From: Sinotaia quadrata
Lineage: Eukaryota > Mollusca > Gastropoda > Architaenioglossa > Viviparidae
Reading direction: 5' to 3'
DNA: 64,000 bases
NCBI GenBank assembly: GCA_028829895.1
Contig: CM054182.1
Location: 13,970,001 to 14,034,000, forward strand
Positions 13,001 to 23,025 of this stretch are shown one piece after another. Both the position numbers and the translations under genes were made by a program. Numbering within the stretch: position 1 is the first letter of the stretch; each line of letters opens with the position of its first letter. The notes beneath the pieces were generated by a model, which was given only the letters and a program-made list of their open reading frames with translations, was not told the DNA's origin and did not search any database.

Positions 13001-13863
13001 ATTTGATAACATAGGTAAGTTGTAAGTGTTACAGAATACTATTTGATAACATAGGTAAGCTTAAGTGTTGCAGAATACTATTTGATAACATAGGTAAGCA
13101 GTAAGTGTTGCAGAATACTATTTGATAACATAAGTATGCTGTCAGTATTACAGAATACTATAGTAAGTGTTACATAATACTATTTGATAACATAGGTAAG
13201 CTGTCAGTGTTGTAGAATACTATTTGATAACATAGGTAAGTTGTCAATATTAAAGAATACTATTTGATAACATAGGTAAGCTGTCAGTGTTGTAGAATAC
13301 TATTTGATAACATAGGTAAGCTGTCAATGTTGCAGAATACTATTTGATAACATATGTAATCTGTCAGTGATACAGGATATTATTTGATAACACAGGTAGG
13401 TTGTCAATACATGTATTACATTATACACTCAAATAACATTGGAAGGATCTCATAAGACTATTTGACATAATAGTTAAGCCATCAGGGTTATGGATTGCTG
13501 TTTGATAACATTGATAGTTATGTAGTACATGCATCCGTGTGCATAATTATATCACATAATGTGCTCTTAAATATAACATTTTAAAAATTAATTAATGAAA
13601 GCTCTTGGATGATTTACCTGATAGGCACATTTACTTCAGTCTAATGTAAAAAACATTAATATCATTTTTCACTAGGTGGACAACTAAACTAACCAGTTTA
13701 AGCCATTTTATAGTGCACTTGTTCGAATTTTATGTAATTATTGGTGTGATCTTTCACGTAATTATTGAGGTTGTTTTTTTTCTTTTTTTAACCTTAGACT
13801 GCTGTGGGAACAACGGACAGCAACTCTATACAGCGAGTAATTGATGCTCTGGAGGCCTGCTGA
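861..13863 (+). CDS. WAPL: WAPL cohesin release factor, C-terminal part (7 exons, 5' incomplete)
   Basis: WAPL proteins release cohesin from chromatin together with PDS5, by opening the SMC3-RAD21 gate in the nucleus. The exons 861-1009, 1853-1968, 4362-4496, 5409-5700, 7474-7562, 9806-9901 and 13798-13863 join in frame to give 313 residues ending in TGA. The identification rests on ordered matches to the C-terminal helical-repeat WAPL domain: [11 protein letters not shown], then [91 protein letters not shown] and [14 protein letters not shown]. Order and spacing agree with the vertebrate protein as I remember it. Between SGEW and KHME the linker is rich in A, K and E and is divergent. All introns are GT-AG, with phases 1, 0, 0, 1, 0, 0. 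The first base, 861, completes a codon begun in an upstream exon. The N-terminal part and promoter are outside the window. Confidence in the family is high; exact splice choices are inferred. Confidence 0.93.
1305..1745. repeat. 34-bp minisatellite in WAPL intron
   Basis: About twelve diverging copies of a unit containing GTAGTTCATTACATTGTGTG and CATTCATTTCTCAG lie in the 843-bp intron 1010-1852. Most units contain a pyrimidine tract followed by CAG, so they resemble 3' splice sites. The rest of the intron is similar T-rich sequence (1116-1300) with a looser version of the same motif. Confidence 0.85.
1853..1968 (+). CDS. WAPL: WAPL exon
   Basis: It starts with AA completing the split Glu codon, giving [14 protein letters not shown], and ends with DYRFDILVL before the donor GTGAGT at 1969. 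The family has EWGSTKTGE-like and QRFDIRVLGL-like sequence here. The acceptor is weak: the 25 bases before TGTAG are purine-rich (AAAAGAAAAAAATG). Confidence 0.9.
1969..3880 (+). other. Intron sequence without recognisable elements
   Basis: AT-rich intron, with homopolymer A and T runs. Two to four poorly conserved copies of a TTTTAACTTTRATATCTCCC-like phrase occur at 3300-3700. No coding or mobile element is recognised. Confidence 0.6.
3886..4250. repeat. 59-bp minisatellite with 118-bp dimer structure, in WAPL intron
   Basis: About six copies of a 59-bp unit containing GACAGATATTTCAGAAATAA and GACTATTATTATTGACACCA. Two subtypes, CCAGATGATAAATACAC and CCAGTTGATAAATATAC, alternate strictly A-B-A-B-A-B, so the true period is 118 bp. 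Confidence 0.93.
4362..4496 (+). CDS. WAPL: WAPL exon
   Basis: 135 bp, 45 complete codons, acceptor TTTAATTTAG and donor GTACAA. It reads [18 protein letters not shown] and ends VDAVQALVQ. This is the GLGLLINLVEY...AVQALVQ segment of the WAPL domain, with a shorter middle loop than I recall in vertebrates. Confidence 0.92.
4485..4710. repeat. Decayed tandem copies of an exon-intron junction
   Basis: The exon end plus donor, GCACTTGTACAGGTACAATT followed by TAGAAATGTTTGAAA, is echoed in the intron: at about 4602 (TACTTGTATGAGTAAAATTT), at about 4640 (TACTTGTACAGATAAAATTT then AAAATGTTTG) and at about 4674 (GCACTTGCATAGGTACACAT then TTTAAAAGTTTGAAAG). These look like old tandem duplicates spanning the 5' splice site. 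Confidence 0.6.
4923..5255 (+). other. Non-repetitive 110-codon open frame inside intron, no known function
   Basis: An open frame from ATG 4923 to TAG at 5253-5255 lies inside the intron 4497-5408. Its base composition is clearly richer in G+C than the intron on both sides, and it is not a tandem repeat. I recognise no domain and no flanking splice signals that would join it in frame with WAPL. It may be a relic of an inserted element or retrocopy, or chance. It is reported as a compositional island, not as a gene. Confidence 0.2.
5326..5408 (+). promoter_or_regulatory. Duplicated 3' splice site of a WAPL exon
   Basis: Two imperfect copies of the acceptor region lie 49 bp apart. The first is TTTCATTTTCAATTACATAT then TCTTTTCAG followed by TTGTTTTTG (AG at 5358-5359). 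The second is TTTCATTTATGATTACATGT then TCTGTTTCAG followed by TTGTTTTTACAA (AG at 5407-5408). Only the second gives the conserved LFLQRE frame; the first would shift the frame by one base and meet a stop. Confidence 0.7.
5409..5700 (+). CDS. WAPL: WAPL exon with variable linker
   Basis: It begins [17 protein letters not shown], passes through [16 protein letters not shown], which matches the conserved SGEWQE..GEIQWV segment, and then a 50-residue low-complexity linker rich in A, K and E. It ends FTK plus one base, and the Ala codon is completed in the next exon. The donor GTTTTA at 5701 is weak. Reading through it would add only seven residues before TAA at 5720. Confidence 0.9.
6225..6440. 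repeat. Three-copy diverged repeat in intron
   Basis: Three loose copies, about 65-70 bp each, share TAATTAGCTTAGTA, GATGTAAACA-like and TTAATTTTCAGGT-like phrases. The rest of the intron 5701-7473 is AT-rich sequence with nothing recognisable. Confidence 0.6.
7474..7562 (+). CDS. WAPL: WAPL exon
   Basis: The acceptor is GTTTGAATTGCAG. The exon reads A([16 protein letters not shown])[13 protein letters not shown], closely matching the family's [26 protein letters not shown] block. The donor is the unusual GTCAGA at 7563, with C at +3. Confidence 0.93.
7700..8170. repeat. Diverged 37-40-bp repeat in intron
   Basis: About twelve poorly conserved copies of a unit with CTGATTTTAAACAGGCAATT and TTAACATATAAAGGA-like phrases. 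It is an older array than its neighbour at 8.34-9.44 kb. Confidence 0.75.
8336..9445. repeat. 42-bp minisatellite in WAPL intron, open on both strands
   Basis: More than twenty units contain TCTTCATTGTTGTCTCAAGT and AATGTATAGTCTTCATTCAC. Because 42 is a multiple of 3, both strands keep one long open frame: on the minus strand 8426-9235 (unit [14 protein letters not shown]) and on the plus strand 8620-9339. A marked variant unit (CTCATGTCTTGTATAGTCTT) recurs at 8739 and 9033, 294 bp or seven units apart, which shows a higher-order duplication. It lies in the intron 7563-9805, so it is not part of the protein. Confidence 0.95.
9806..9901 (+). CDS. WAPL: WAPL exon
   Basis: 32 complete codons between a strong acceptor (CTTCTCTTTCCAG) and the donor GTGAGT. 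It reads [20 protein letters not shown] and ends [11 protein letters not shown], matching the family's VREYLPEGDF...LKKFLSFMNLT. Confidence 0.94.
10615..10878. repeat. 31-bp minisatellite in WAPL intron
   Basis: About eight copies of a unit containing GAAGTCATCAGTTTGATTGG and AAATGGGACAT. Copies at the edges are diverged; the central ones are near-identical. Confidence 0.88.
10888..11363. repeat. 40-bp minisatellite, left half (split by LTR-like insertion)
   Basis: About eleven units containing ATAGGTAAGCTGTCAGTATT and ACAGAATACTATTTGATAA. The array stops at GTAAG (11359-11363), where the LTR-like element begins, and resumes at 12935 with the same motif. Confidence 0.93.
11364..12934. mobile_element. 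LTR-like element (probable solo LTR), 1571 bp, complete with TSD
   Basis: The element begins TGTGATGCCAGCACCAC and ends CTCTGCCACA, so it has TG...CA ends with TGTG/CACA termini. It is flanked by a direct repeat GTAAG at 11359-11363 and 12935-12939, a 5-bp target duplication typical of LTR retrotransposons. It interrupts a 40-bp minisatellite. It has no gag or pol reading frame. The related copy at 35712-36290 lies in the other orientation and reads TGTGACAG first, then a TATAAATA-like and an AATAAAC box, which suggests that transcription of the element runs on the minus strand here. A long non-autonomous element is the alternative to a solo LTR. Confidence 0.75.
12935..13412. repeat. 40-bp minisatellite, right half
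   Basis: About twelve units with TAGGTAAGCTGTCAGTGTT, then AGAATACTATTTGATAACA. It is the continuation of 10888-11363. Units on this side are more alike than those on the left. Confidence 0.93.
13798..13863 (+). CDS. WAPL: WAPL last exon and stop codon
   Basis: The acceptor lies after a long T tract (TTTTTTTAACCTTAG). The exon encodes [20 protein letters not shown] followed by C and TGA at 13861-13863. The family ends [20 protein letters not shown]-like, so the C-terminus is complete and of normal length. Confidence 0.93.
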   Translation, partial: TAVGTTDSNSIQRVIDALEAC

Positions 13864-13887
13864 TACTTTGTCCCATCTCTTTAAGCC

Positions 13888-14004
13888 ATTGTCAGTGATG
13901 GACATTTTAATAAAGCCACTGTCAGTGATGAGCACTTTAATAAAGCCACTGTCAGTGATGGACACTTTAATAAAGCCACTGTCAGTGATGAGCGCTTTAA
14001 TAAC
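13888..14004. repeat. 30-bp minisatellite with AATAAA in the units, just after the stop codon
   Basis: Four units contain AAGCCACTGTCAGTGATGRR and CACTTTAATA. The unit junction creates AATAAA at 13909-13914, 13939-13944 and 13969-13974. The last unit has AATAAC instead and has lost the signal. Confidence 0.92.
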
Positions 14005-14334
14005 TGACACTTTGGAATTGTAACCACATGGGCAGCTTCTGTACAGCACTGTAACCATGATCATTTTGCTGGAGTAAAGCACATGGGACATTCATTAGCT
14101 ATGTCAAATGAATTGTTGGCCCCTCATAGGATATGCATTTGCTATGTTGAATGAATTCTAGTGGCCTCTTGTTTGTTAGTCACTATGATAAGTTTGCAGA
14201 AGAAATTGTATATGACATTACTTGTATTGAATGAAAGCCCCTCATTTGTTTGTAAATTGATTTTGTTAACAGTCACTTTATTAATAGACTTTGAAAGGTC
14301 CCTGTTATAATTAAAATTATTTGCTGTATGTTAA

Positions 14335-14552
14335 CTGTGCCCTATTACTGACCCTTTCCTTTTGTTATAATATTGACTGTATCCTATTACTGACTCTATC
14401 CTTTTGTTATAATGTTGACTGTGTCCTATTACTGACTCTTTCCTTTTATTATAATGTTGACTGTGTCCTATTACTGACCCTTTCCTTTTGTTTTAATGTT
14501 GACTGTGTCCTATTACTGACCCTTTCCTTTTGTTTTAATGTTGACTGTCCTA
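14335..14552. repeat. 42-bp minisatellite in 3' UTR
   Basis: About five units with TATTACTGACCCTTTCCTTT and TGTTATAATGTTGACTGTGT. Variation is limited to a few positions. Confidence 0.92.
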
Positions 14553-14738
14553 TTACTATGGTCTGTGTATTAATGCAATTCACTATTGATTTTTATTCAT
14601 CTGTTTTTTATGTATTGCATTGCTAGAAATATAAACATGAATGTATAAATCATTTAATCACAGTACATACTTGTAGAAGAAAATTATGTAAAGTGAATTA
14701 TTATTGATGAATGAAATATTTTTAGTTTTGTTATCAGT

Positions 14739-14744
14739 AATAAA
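14739..14744 (+). terminator. Poly(A) signal AATAAA
   Basis: A canonical hexamer followed 6-25 nt later by a GT-rich element. It is the best candidate for the main 3' end of the WAPL transcript. Confidence 0.55.
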
Positions 14745-15256
14745 ATTCTGATGTATGTTTGGGGCTTTTTAAACAATTTTATTTTTCAAAATTGCCTTAA
14801 TTTAATTTATTTAAAATTTTGACCAAATTTGTATATGTTGAGAGCGGTTTTATCTGCCTTTACAGATTGATAAAATTAGTCATATTTTAAAATCTTTATG
14901 AACTAAGATTTAATTTTTTGCTGATAAATTCACGTTGTATTATATATTTGTACAAGTGATAACATAGATGTTCAGATTTATTTTTTAAGTTTCACATTTA
15001 AAAGAAGATGCTATATTGAACTGTGCAAGTCTTAATTACCAAAATTTTATAATGTGACCAAACATATGACAATGGTTAATTGCAGAATAAACATAGTATG
15101 TAACCAGTCAAAATGTGCCACAGAAAATCTGTTTGAAAGGAATAAGCTATAGAATCAGTATGAGGCTGAAGTATAATTTGTTTTCACTAATTTAATTCAA
15201 ATGTTCCAAAATTGGTTATTACAAACTGTATACAGTTCAGTGGAACACTATGTATT

Positions 15257-15535
15257 TATACTTTAGATTGGGATTAGAGGATCAGATAATAATTAATATA
15301 TGTCTAGTTTGCAGGAAGGGATTAGAGCATCAGATAATAATTAATATATGTCTAGTTTGCAGGAAGGGATTAGAGCATCAGATAATTTTATAATTGACAT
15401 TTGTCTGCTTTGTAGGAAGAAATAAGAGCTTCAGATGATAATATAATTAATATATGTCTGGTTTGTAGGAAGGTGGGCATCAGGGCATCCAATAATAATA
15501 ATATATAATTAGCATCTAGTTTGCAGGCATATGGT
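15257..15535. repeat. About 50-bp minisatellite
   Basis: Five units with GGGATTAGAGCATCAGATAA and TTAATATATGTCTAGTTTGC, increasingly diverged to the right. One isolated related unit lies 1.3 kb away at about 16866-16905 (ATAATTAACATCTAGTTTGC). Confidence 0.88.
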
Positions 15536-15539
15536 TGTC

Positions 15540-17510
15540 ACTTGCTTACTAATTAATTAAAACTATAGGATAATGGAGAGGGTATAACAAAGAGAAAAAA
15601 ACAGTACCATATGATCAAGGAGACAAAAAATGAATGAAAATTAGTAAAAATATTTATAAAAATAGAATAATATTACCTCAGTTATGGTGATATTTCCTAT
15701 GCTACCCCCAAAATTAGCCTATCCCTATTTAATCAATTTAGCTTTTGTTCACCATTACGGACACTCCCCTCTTCTCACTACAGAGTTTGAACGCAAATGT
15801 AAACAACAATGTAATGTTCTTCTCTAGAGAATTCCATAATGGATTACACTTCCAATGCAAATTAAAATGGGTGACTTATGCAAGCATCGCCTCGCCATGA
15901 TGCTTCTGGCATCATGCATGCTTTTCTCATGTTGCATCATCTGCTTCTTTTTTGCTACATGTTTCTCTCAATAGCTGAAGTTGTACTTGTTCTGTTTGAA
16001 TCTCTAGCACTCTTGGACGTGAAACTTACGTCTTCATCTGAGACCTCCAAATTGAAAACTAAAAACCCTGCAATCCAATTGTTGCAGTATTAAGTATCGT
16101 AAAAATTGTATAATTGCAAGCATGTCCACAGGACTAATTCCCAGGTTTCACATTCACTATTTTAACCCTGAAAGAGAAGTATAAATCAGAATAAACATTA
16201 TTTCACCTTAAATTATATTCTTGCCCATAATTATGACAAATTATTTTTTTCTGCAAGAAAAGTTTGAAAACAGTAACTGTTATTTTTTTAAATTCCTTTT
16301 CCTAAACCATTCATTTGTTTTTCTAAAAGTCAATATGACTTCAAACACACATGAACAAAGATTATTATTCGTCACTTTGAAATCAGACCGTTCTCATCAA
16401 GATGACTTCCTTGGCTGGTTGTAGAAAAGTAACTTGTAAATTCTATTTTTAGATTCATGACTTTGACTCTTATGTCATGTCCATGGTACACTTTCTGCTT
16501 TCGTTTGTAAAAATGAAAGTTTGCATGGGTATGGCCTGCTTCCCCTTCAGATTGATGCTATTCTACCTGCCAGAGGCTATACATTATTCTGACTCCTTTT
16601 TTGTTAATTTCTAGGTGTTATTATTGACCTGTGGATAAGGATTAGTTCTCATGTGCGGACAAACAACTTTGAAACATTTCCTTTCACTTACACAACTGCT
16701 TAAGACAAAAACATCTGCTTTGGGTTGAGATTTTTTTTAACGCATGTTTAGTTCTATGTGCACTGTGCTTTTATATGTATGACTTCCAACTTATGAATAA
16801 AAATAGCATCTTTAATATTTAGTTAATGCGTTTAGGGATAAATTAATCTCCCAGTGATTGATAGTGGTATATAATTAACATCTAGTTTGCAGGAGAGCAT
16901 CAGAAGTTAAATAGAAATGTGTATACTTGGTAACATTTTGTCACGTATAAAACATACAAAATAAAAATAAATACACTATTGTCGAAAAACTTTGTAAACC
17001 TCCTAATTTTCTGAAAAATATGCTGCCTGATATTGACAGTATTGATTGTCAACTCACTATAGAAATGCTAATACATTTGGCACACACTAGGTCATTTATT
17101 TTAAAGAGCAAATAAGAATGAACATTATTAATTTTAAGAATCCATTCTGCTTTTTTTTATTCATGTAAGATGTAATACTGTGCCTAAATACACACCTGAT
17201 AATGACCAGGTTGCTAAAAATAGAATTCACAAAAAAATGAACAGAGTATATCAAACACTGCAAGTAGTAAAACCTTTCCATGTTAATGTAATGGGAGTCT
17301 GGGGTAACCGTAATATGAAGAGTGAATGAGAATTTAAAACGAGCAGATAAATACTAGAAATGCTCAGCTATCAAGAAATATTGAATATTCTTTCACACTG
17401 GTTTTATCTTAAAACCATGTTCAGTTGTCATAAGAATACTGATAGGTTCTTTGTTTTTTATAGTTTTAAAATCAATGCATTGATTTATTAAAAACAATGT
17501 ACTTGAACCT
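15540..17510. other. Unique AT-rich sequence without recognised gene
   Basis: Apart from the isolated repeat unit near 16.87 kb, I find only short chance frames here. There is no exon-like block with splice sites, and nothing similar to a transposon end. Confidence 0.5.
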
Positions 17511-17511
17511 C

Positions 17512-18178
17512 TGACTTGACTGACCAGGCCATGATTTAAGTTTCTAGATCAAAGTGACTGACCTGGCAATGACTTACATTTATTGATCTCAATAATTGAC
17601 TAGGCAGTGAGTTAAGTTTGTTGACCTCATTGACTGACCATATAGTGAGTTAAGTTTGTTCTTAATGACTGACAAGATAGTGAGATAAGTTTGTTGACCT
17701 CAATAACTGACCAGGTCATAAGTTTTTAGATCTCAGTGACTAACCAGGTAGTCAGTAAAGGTTGTTGTCATAATGATTTGTCCAGACCATGAGTTAAGTT
17801 TCTAGATCTCAGTGAGAGACCAGCCAGAGTAAAGTTTGTAGACCTCAGTGATAGATCAAGCCATGAGTTCAGTTTCTAGATCTCAGTGATAGACCAGGCA
17901 GTGAGTAAAGTTTATAGACCTTAGTGATTGATGAGGCAGTGAGTACACTGGAAGACCTTTATGACTGATCAGGTCTTGAGTTAAGTTTCCAGATTTCAGT
18001 GACTGACCAGGCAGTGAGTAATGATTGACCTTGGTGATTGATCAGTCATGTGTTAAGTTTCTAGATCTCAGTAACTGGCCAGACAGTGAGTAATGATTGA
18101 TCGGCCATGAGTTAAGTTTCTAGATCTCAGTGACTGGACAGGCAATGAGTAAAATTTGTAGATCAGGCAACAAGTTGA
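17512..18178. repeat. About 38-bp diverged minisatellite
   Basis: Around sixteen units share GAGTTAAGTTTCTAGATCTC and AGTGACTGACCAGGCAGT, with much substitution and some deletions. Confidence 0.88.
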
Positions 18179-18515
18179 TAAATAAAATACAAAATTAAAT
18201 ATTTAGCAAACTGGGCAAGTTATGACAAGTTCATGTTTTTGTAGTGTATATAAAATCATTCAGAATCACTTCATGCTAGCATCAATGAATGAATTTTTTT
18301 TTTAAAAAACCAAACCCCAAGTAGCAGAGTCATAAATGGTCATTTTCACAGGCCTTTCCAACTGTAAGGTGTTCTCTTGGGTGGAACGACTGGAATTTTA
18401 TAATAAAAGGAAAGATGGTCCATAAACAAAATGTATATGTATTTTTTAAACTTTGTTTTCTGTGACATTGCAAAATACAGGAGTAATATTGCCTTGTGGC
18501 GTGTATATCACAGTG

Positions 18516-19255
18516 TACACTAATTTTAGCCAGACTGGTTTCACATACATTGACACTAATTTTAGCCAGACTGGTTTCACACACATTGACACTAATTTTA
18601 GCTGACATACTGGTTTCACACAAATTGACACTAATTTTAGCTGACATACTGATTTCACATAAATTGACACTAATTTTAGCTGTCAGACTAGTTTCACATA
18701 CATTGACACTAAATTTAGATGACAGACTAGTTTCACATACATTGACACTAATTTTTGCTGACAGACTGGTTTCACATAAATTGACACTAATTTTAGCTGA
18801 CAGACTAGTTTCACATACATTGACACTAATATTAGCTGACAGATTGGTTTCACATACACTGACACTAATTTTAGCTGACAGAGTGGTTTCACATAAATTG
18901 ACACTAATTTTAGCTGTCAGACTAGATTCACATACATTGACACTAAATTTAGCCTCATAGCCTGGTTTCACATTTATTACACACTAATTTTAATTGATAA
19001 AGTCTGGCTTCACAAATATTGTTCACTAATTTTAATGGATAACATCCATTTCACATACATTGCACACTAATTTTAATTGACAAAGTCTGGTTTCACACAC
19101 ATATTACACACTAATTTTAGCTGACAAACTGATTCACACAGATTGCACACTAATTTTAGCTGACAGACTGGTTTCACACACATTGCACAATAATTTTAAT
19201 GGATAACGTCTGGTTTCACACAAATTGCACACTAATTTTAATTGATAAAGTCTGA
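18516..19255. repeat. 39-bp minisatellite, open on both strands
   Basis: About nineteen units with TTCACATACATTGACACTAA and TTTTAGCTGACAGACT. The period is a multiple of 3, so a 213-codon minus frame (18330-18971) and a 154-codon plus frame (18496-18960) stay open. Units right of 18960 have lost the exact period. There is no sign of a real coding gene. Confidence 0.93.
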
Positions 19256-20034
19256 CTTGCCTGGTAACAGTATTGATTTCATGTCAGCAAAATGATTATC
19301 TCAAAACTAATATTTGATATATGTATTTATAGTTGTCCTTTTCATGCACCATAACTACATCAACCTAAGTACACAGACACAATTATATGGCTCTTCTAAG
19401 GAAAATATACAAATAAACAATATTTTTGTATTTATTTGCTTAATTGTGACCTCTGGTACTATTACTATACAGATATTGCATAGTACAACAACAAGAAGAA
19501 TATATGCATACCAGCTAAGAAAACTTAGATTTTTCTACCAGACTTTTTGAGTATTCACAATTGTTTTTCTTCCAAGGTGTAACCTGGGACATATATGTAG
19601 TCATGTTCAGTACTCCTGTCAATACTATATACATAACCTGTATATATTTTTGTTTAAGGAGCACCGTTTTGATTTTTTTAAAGCAAAAATATTTGGAACA
19701 TGATTAATAGCATAGATGTACGCAATGGCATATTAATCAGCAAAAACAAAATGTATTCTTCAAGTTGCTATAGCAATAGAAAGTGCCATGCATTGGGGAA
19801 AAAATTATCATTTATGTATTTATATGCAGAAATTTTTGAGATTTTTACAGATTATATATTTGTATTTTAATTTGCTTAGCATTTAATTGACTACTATGAG
19901 TATAGTCTGAAATATTTGTTTACCTTGGTATTTTATATTTCTTTTTTAATGATTTATTTTTAATAGTTATAGATTTTGTTTTTATCTCTGACTAATTTGC
20001 TTTTTGGGATAATCTAATTCCATTTCAGTCTGTG
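19256..20034. other. Unique AT-rich sequence
   Basis: No gene, RNA or repeat is recognised. Confidence 0.5.
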
Positions 20035-20275
20035 CTATTTGAGATAATCCAGGTCCGTGTCAGTCTGTGAGCTGTTTGAGATAATCCAGGTCCATGTCAG
20101 TCTTTGAGCTGTTTGAGATAATCCAGGTCCATGTCAGTCTTTGAGCTGTTTGAGATAATCCAGTTCCGTGTCAGTCTGTGAGCTGTTTGAGATATCCAGT
20201 TCTGTGTCAATCCATTTCCATGTCAATCTGTGTTCTGTATGAGAAAACCCAGTTCCACATTAATATGTGGTGTTT
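20035..20275. repeat. 37-bp minisatellite
   Basis: About six units with CTGTTTGAGATAATCCAGGT and CCATGTCAGTCTTTGAG. The last two are diverged. Confidence 0.9.
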
Positions 20276-20924
20276 GAGATCTCATGTCTTTGATATTAGA
20301 AATAATGAGTTGGTTGAGATTTTAAATTAAAACATCCTTAAAGTTTCAGATTCTAATTGAACAACTGTAATGTGCTTTGAGGTTTTACTGTAATAACAAT
20401 TAAATCTGGTTTCCTGTTTTTAATTTCTTTAAAGAAGTTTCATTAGTTAGGTAACTGGAGAACTTGTTCTGACTGGCTGACTACTGATATATTAGCTTGA
20501 TAATTGAATTTTCTGAATAGATAGTATTATTGATAAGCAAACTTGTTACTGAATTTGCTGATTAGCTAGTTATGCCACTGACAAGATACTTGATAACTTT
20601 TTTTAGAATTTGCTGATTAAGCTAGTTCTATCACTGATATTAATCCTGAAGACTTTTCTTTTTAGAATTTGCTGAACAATTATTTGTTTCATTGACCAGA
20701 TACTTGAGAACTTTTTGCAAAATTTGCTCCAAGCTATGTATCAGAATTTGCTAAGTACTTTTTTAAATATGAATAATAAGCTTACTTGAAATCTTTTGAA
20801 ATACTATGTGTGGAATTTGCAACAAAAAAAAAAAATAGCTGTATCAACTTGTAAACAAATTTATGGAATTTACTAAATAACTATTTATACTTCTGGTAAA
20901 CATACTTGAGATCTTATAGAATAC

Positions 20925-21085
20925 TTTTTGTGGATTTGAGGAATTTGATAAATAGCTATTGTATATCCAGTAAGTAAACTTGAGGAATTTGATAAATAGC
21001 TATTGTATATCCAGTAAGTAAACTTGAGGAATTTGATAAATAGCGATTGTATATCCAATAAGCAAACTTGTGGAATTTGATGATA
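20925..21085. repeat. 44-bp minisatellite
   Basis: Three near-identical units with GAGGAATTTGATAAATAGCT and ATTGTATATCCAGTAAGTAA, plus a diverged fourth. Loose relatives (AATTTGCTGATTAGCTAGTT) occur across 20430-20900, which suggests an older, larger array. Confidence 0.85.
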
Positions 21086-21310
21086 GATATTTTGAAAACT
21101 TGTTGATTTGTAGGTTACTATGGAAAATATATGATTAAAATAAATTTTGTTTCAGGAACAAATAATTAGCAGTTAAAAACAGACTGGGTGAGAGCTTTTT
21201 ACTGAATAACCAAAAACTGACATTGTAAATAAAAGTACTTATTAGTGTGCAAACTTCTTATTGTTTCCAACCTATTAAGTTTTTTTTTTTATTATTTCTT
21301 TGTTTGGGGG

Positions 21311-21342
21311 TTTATTTATTTATTTATTTATTTATTTATTTG
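21311..21342. repeat. (TTTA)n microsatellite, followed by T/G homopolymers
   Basis: Eight TTTA units, then runs of T and G to about 21390. Confidence 0.95.
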
Positions 21343-22189
21343 TTGGTGGGTTTTTGTTGGTTTTTTTTTTGTTTTTTTTTTTGGGGGGATGGGTATACCC
21401 AGGCCTGTGTTTTTACAACTGTCTTGATTCTTTTTTCTTCCGTGAAGCATTTGCTTTATTTAGTGTATTTATATCTACAATTTGAAGCTTACACCAGTCA
21501 AAATTTTTTAATAATGTATAGTAATAATTTCTTTTGACTATGCACAGGTACTCTTGAAATATTTTTATAGCTGATATATATTTCATTCATAGTTTGTTTG
21601 TGTGATTACTATAGATGTTCTAAGAATTTAAAAAGTTCTGCAAATAATGCTAATTTCTTACATTCAGACGGAGTATGAAGCCAGTGTGCTTTAACTGTTA
21701 AGACCAATGAGTTCAGTCAGTTAAATAAAATCAGTGCATGATTTGTGTGGTGAAATACATTATTACTCACAGTTTGCATAGTCACAACAAAGATCAAATT
21801 AAAATAAGTAAATAATGCATATTTCATTCTTGGACCATCTTTCTTCTTTTCTCACTCATTACATACTGCCTTAGTATCAGTCAGAAGTGCCTGTGTGTTG
21901 ACTGGTTTGACTCACTTGCTTACTGTATGTTTGCTTTTCTTCAATCTTTGTGATTTTGTTCATCAAACTGGTTAGTTTTGAAGTATAAATCTGTGTGTAT
22001 ATTAAGTCAGTGTTTTGATGTTTGACTAAAGTAAAGGTGGACATGGATTTAGTGTGAAGGTGTTGAGTTTTTCACTGTTACATTTAAGCTGGGATTACTA
22101 TTTAATTTTATTAGGTAATATGTTTTTCTACCAAAATATCCATATCAAGTCTGCTCTGCTTCCTGTGTTCCAGACTTTGCAGTCTGTTC

Positions 22190-23025
22190 CTAAAGGGTAG
22201 ACTCTCACTGCTTGCCCTGATCTACTTCCTGTGTTTCGTTCTAGACTGTGCTGTTATGTACCAAATGGACAATCTATAACTTGTTGCTTGCCCTGATTTA
22301 CTTCTGTGTTTAAGTTCCAAATGGGCAGACTGCTTGCCCAATTTTTAGTTCCAAACTATGGTGACCATACTGGGTAGTAAACTTTGACCCATTGCTTGCC
22401 CAATTTATTAGTTTCAAACGTTTGGTGTAGTTTGACCCATTGCTTGCCCAATTTATTAGTTTCAAACGTTTGGTGTAGTTTGACCCATTGCTTGCCCAAT
22501 TTATTAGTTTCAAACGTTTGGTGTAGTTTGATCCATTGCTTGCCCAGTTTTTATTTCCAGACTGCAGTGACTAAATGGGGAACTTTGACCCATTGCTTGC
22601 CCAGTTTTTTTTCCAGACTGCAGTGACTAAATGGGAAACTTTGACCCATTGCTTGCCCAGTTTTTTTTCCAGACTGCAGTGACTAAATGGGAAACTTTGA
22701 CCCATTGCTTGCCCAGTTTTTTTTCCAGACTGCAGTGACTAAATGGGAAACTTTGACCCATTGCTTGCCCAATTTGTTAGCTTCAGAAGTTTGGAGTAGT
22801 TCAGACTATATTCTCTGTACCATATGGGTGGTCTATGATCACTGCTTGCCTATGTTTTAGTTAGTCCCAAATCATATTATCTACATCAGGGGGTGGATTT
22901 TAACCTACTGCTTGCCCTTTCTGGTCTCCTGCATTTAATTTCAGACTATGGTGCCTGTACTAAATAGGTAGGCTTTAACCCAATGCTTGCTCTTTTTCTG
23001 CTTCCTGTGTTCCAGCTTGTCCTTT
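22190..23025. repeat. Compound minisatellite with 48-bp and 56-bp units
   Basis: All units share TTTGACCCATTGCTTGCCCA. In 22385-22540 it is followed by ATTTATTAGTTTCAAACGTT (48-bp period, three copies). In 22545-22765 it is followed by a T-run and CCAGACTGCAGTGACTAAAT (about 56-bp period, four copies). The flanks on both sides hold decayed relatives with CTTGCCCTGATYTACTTCCT. Confidence 0.9.

Larger units (their letters stand above)
13864..14765 (+). other. WAPL: WAPL 3' UTR (inferred)
   Basis: The end is set by AATAAA at 14739-14744 followed by a GT-rich stretch (GATGTATGTTTGGGG). Shorter forms using AATAAA at 13909, 13939 or 13969 are possible. The UTR contains two tandem arrays. The extent is inferred from signals only. 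Confidence 0.55.
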
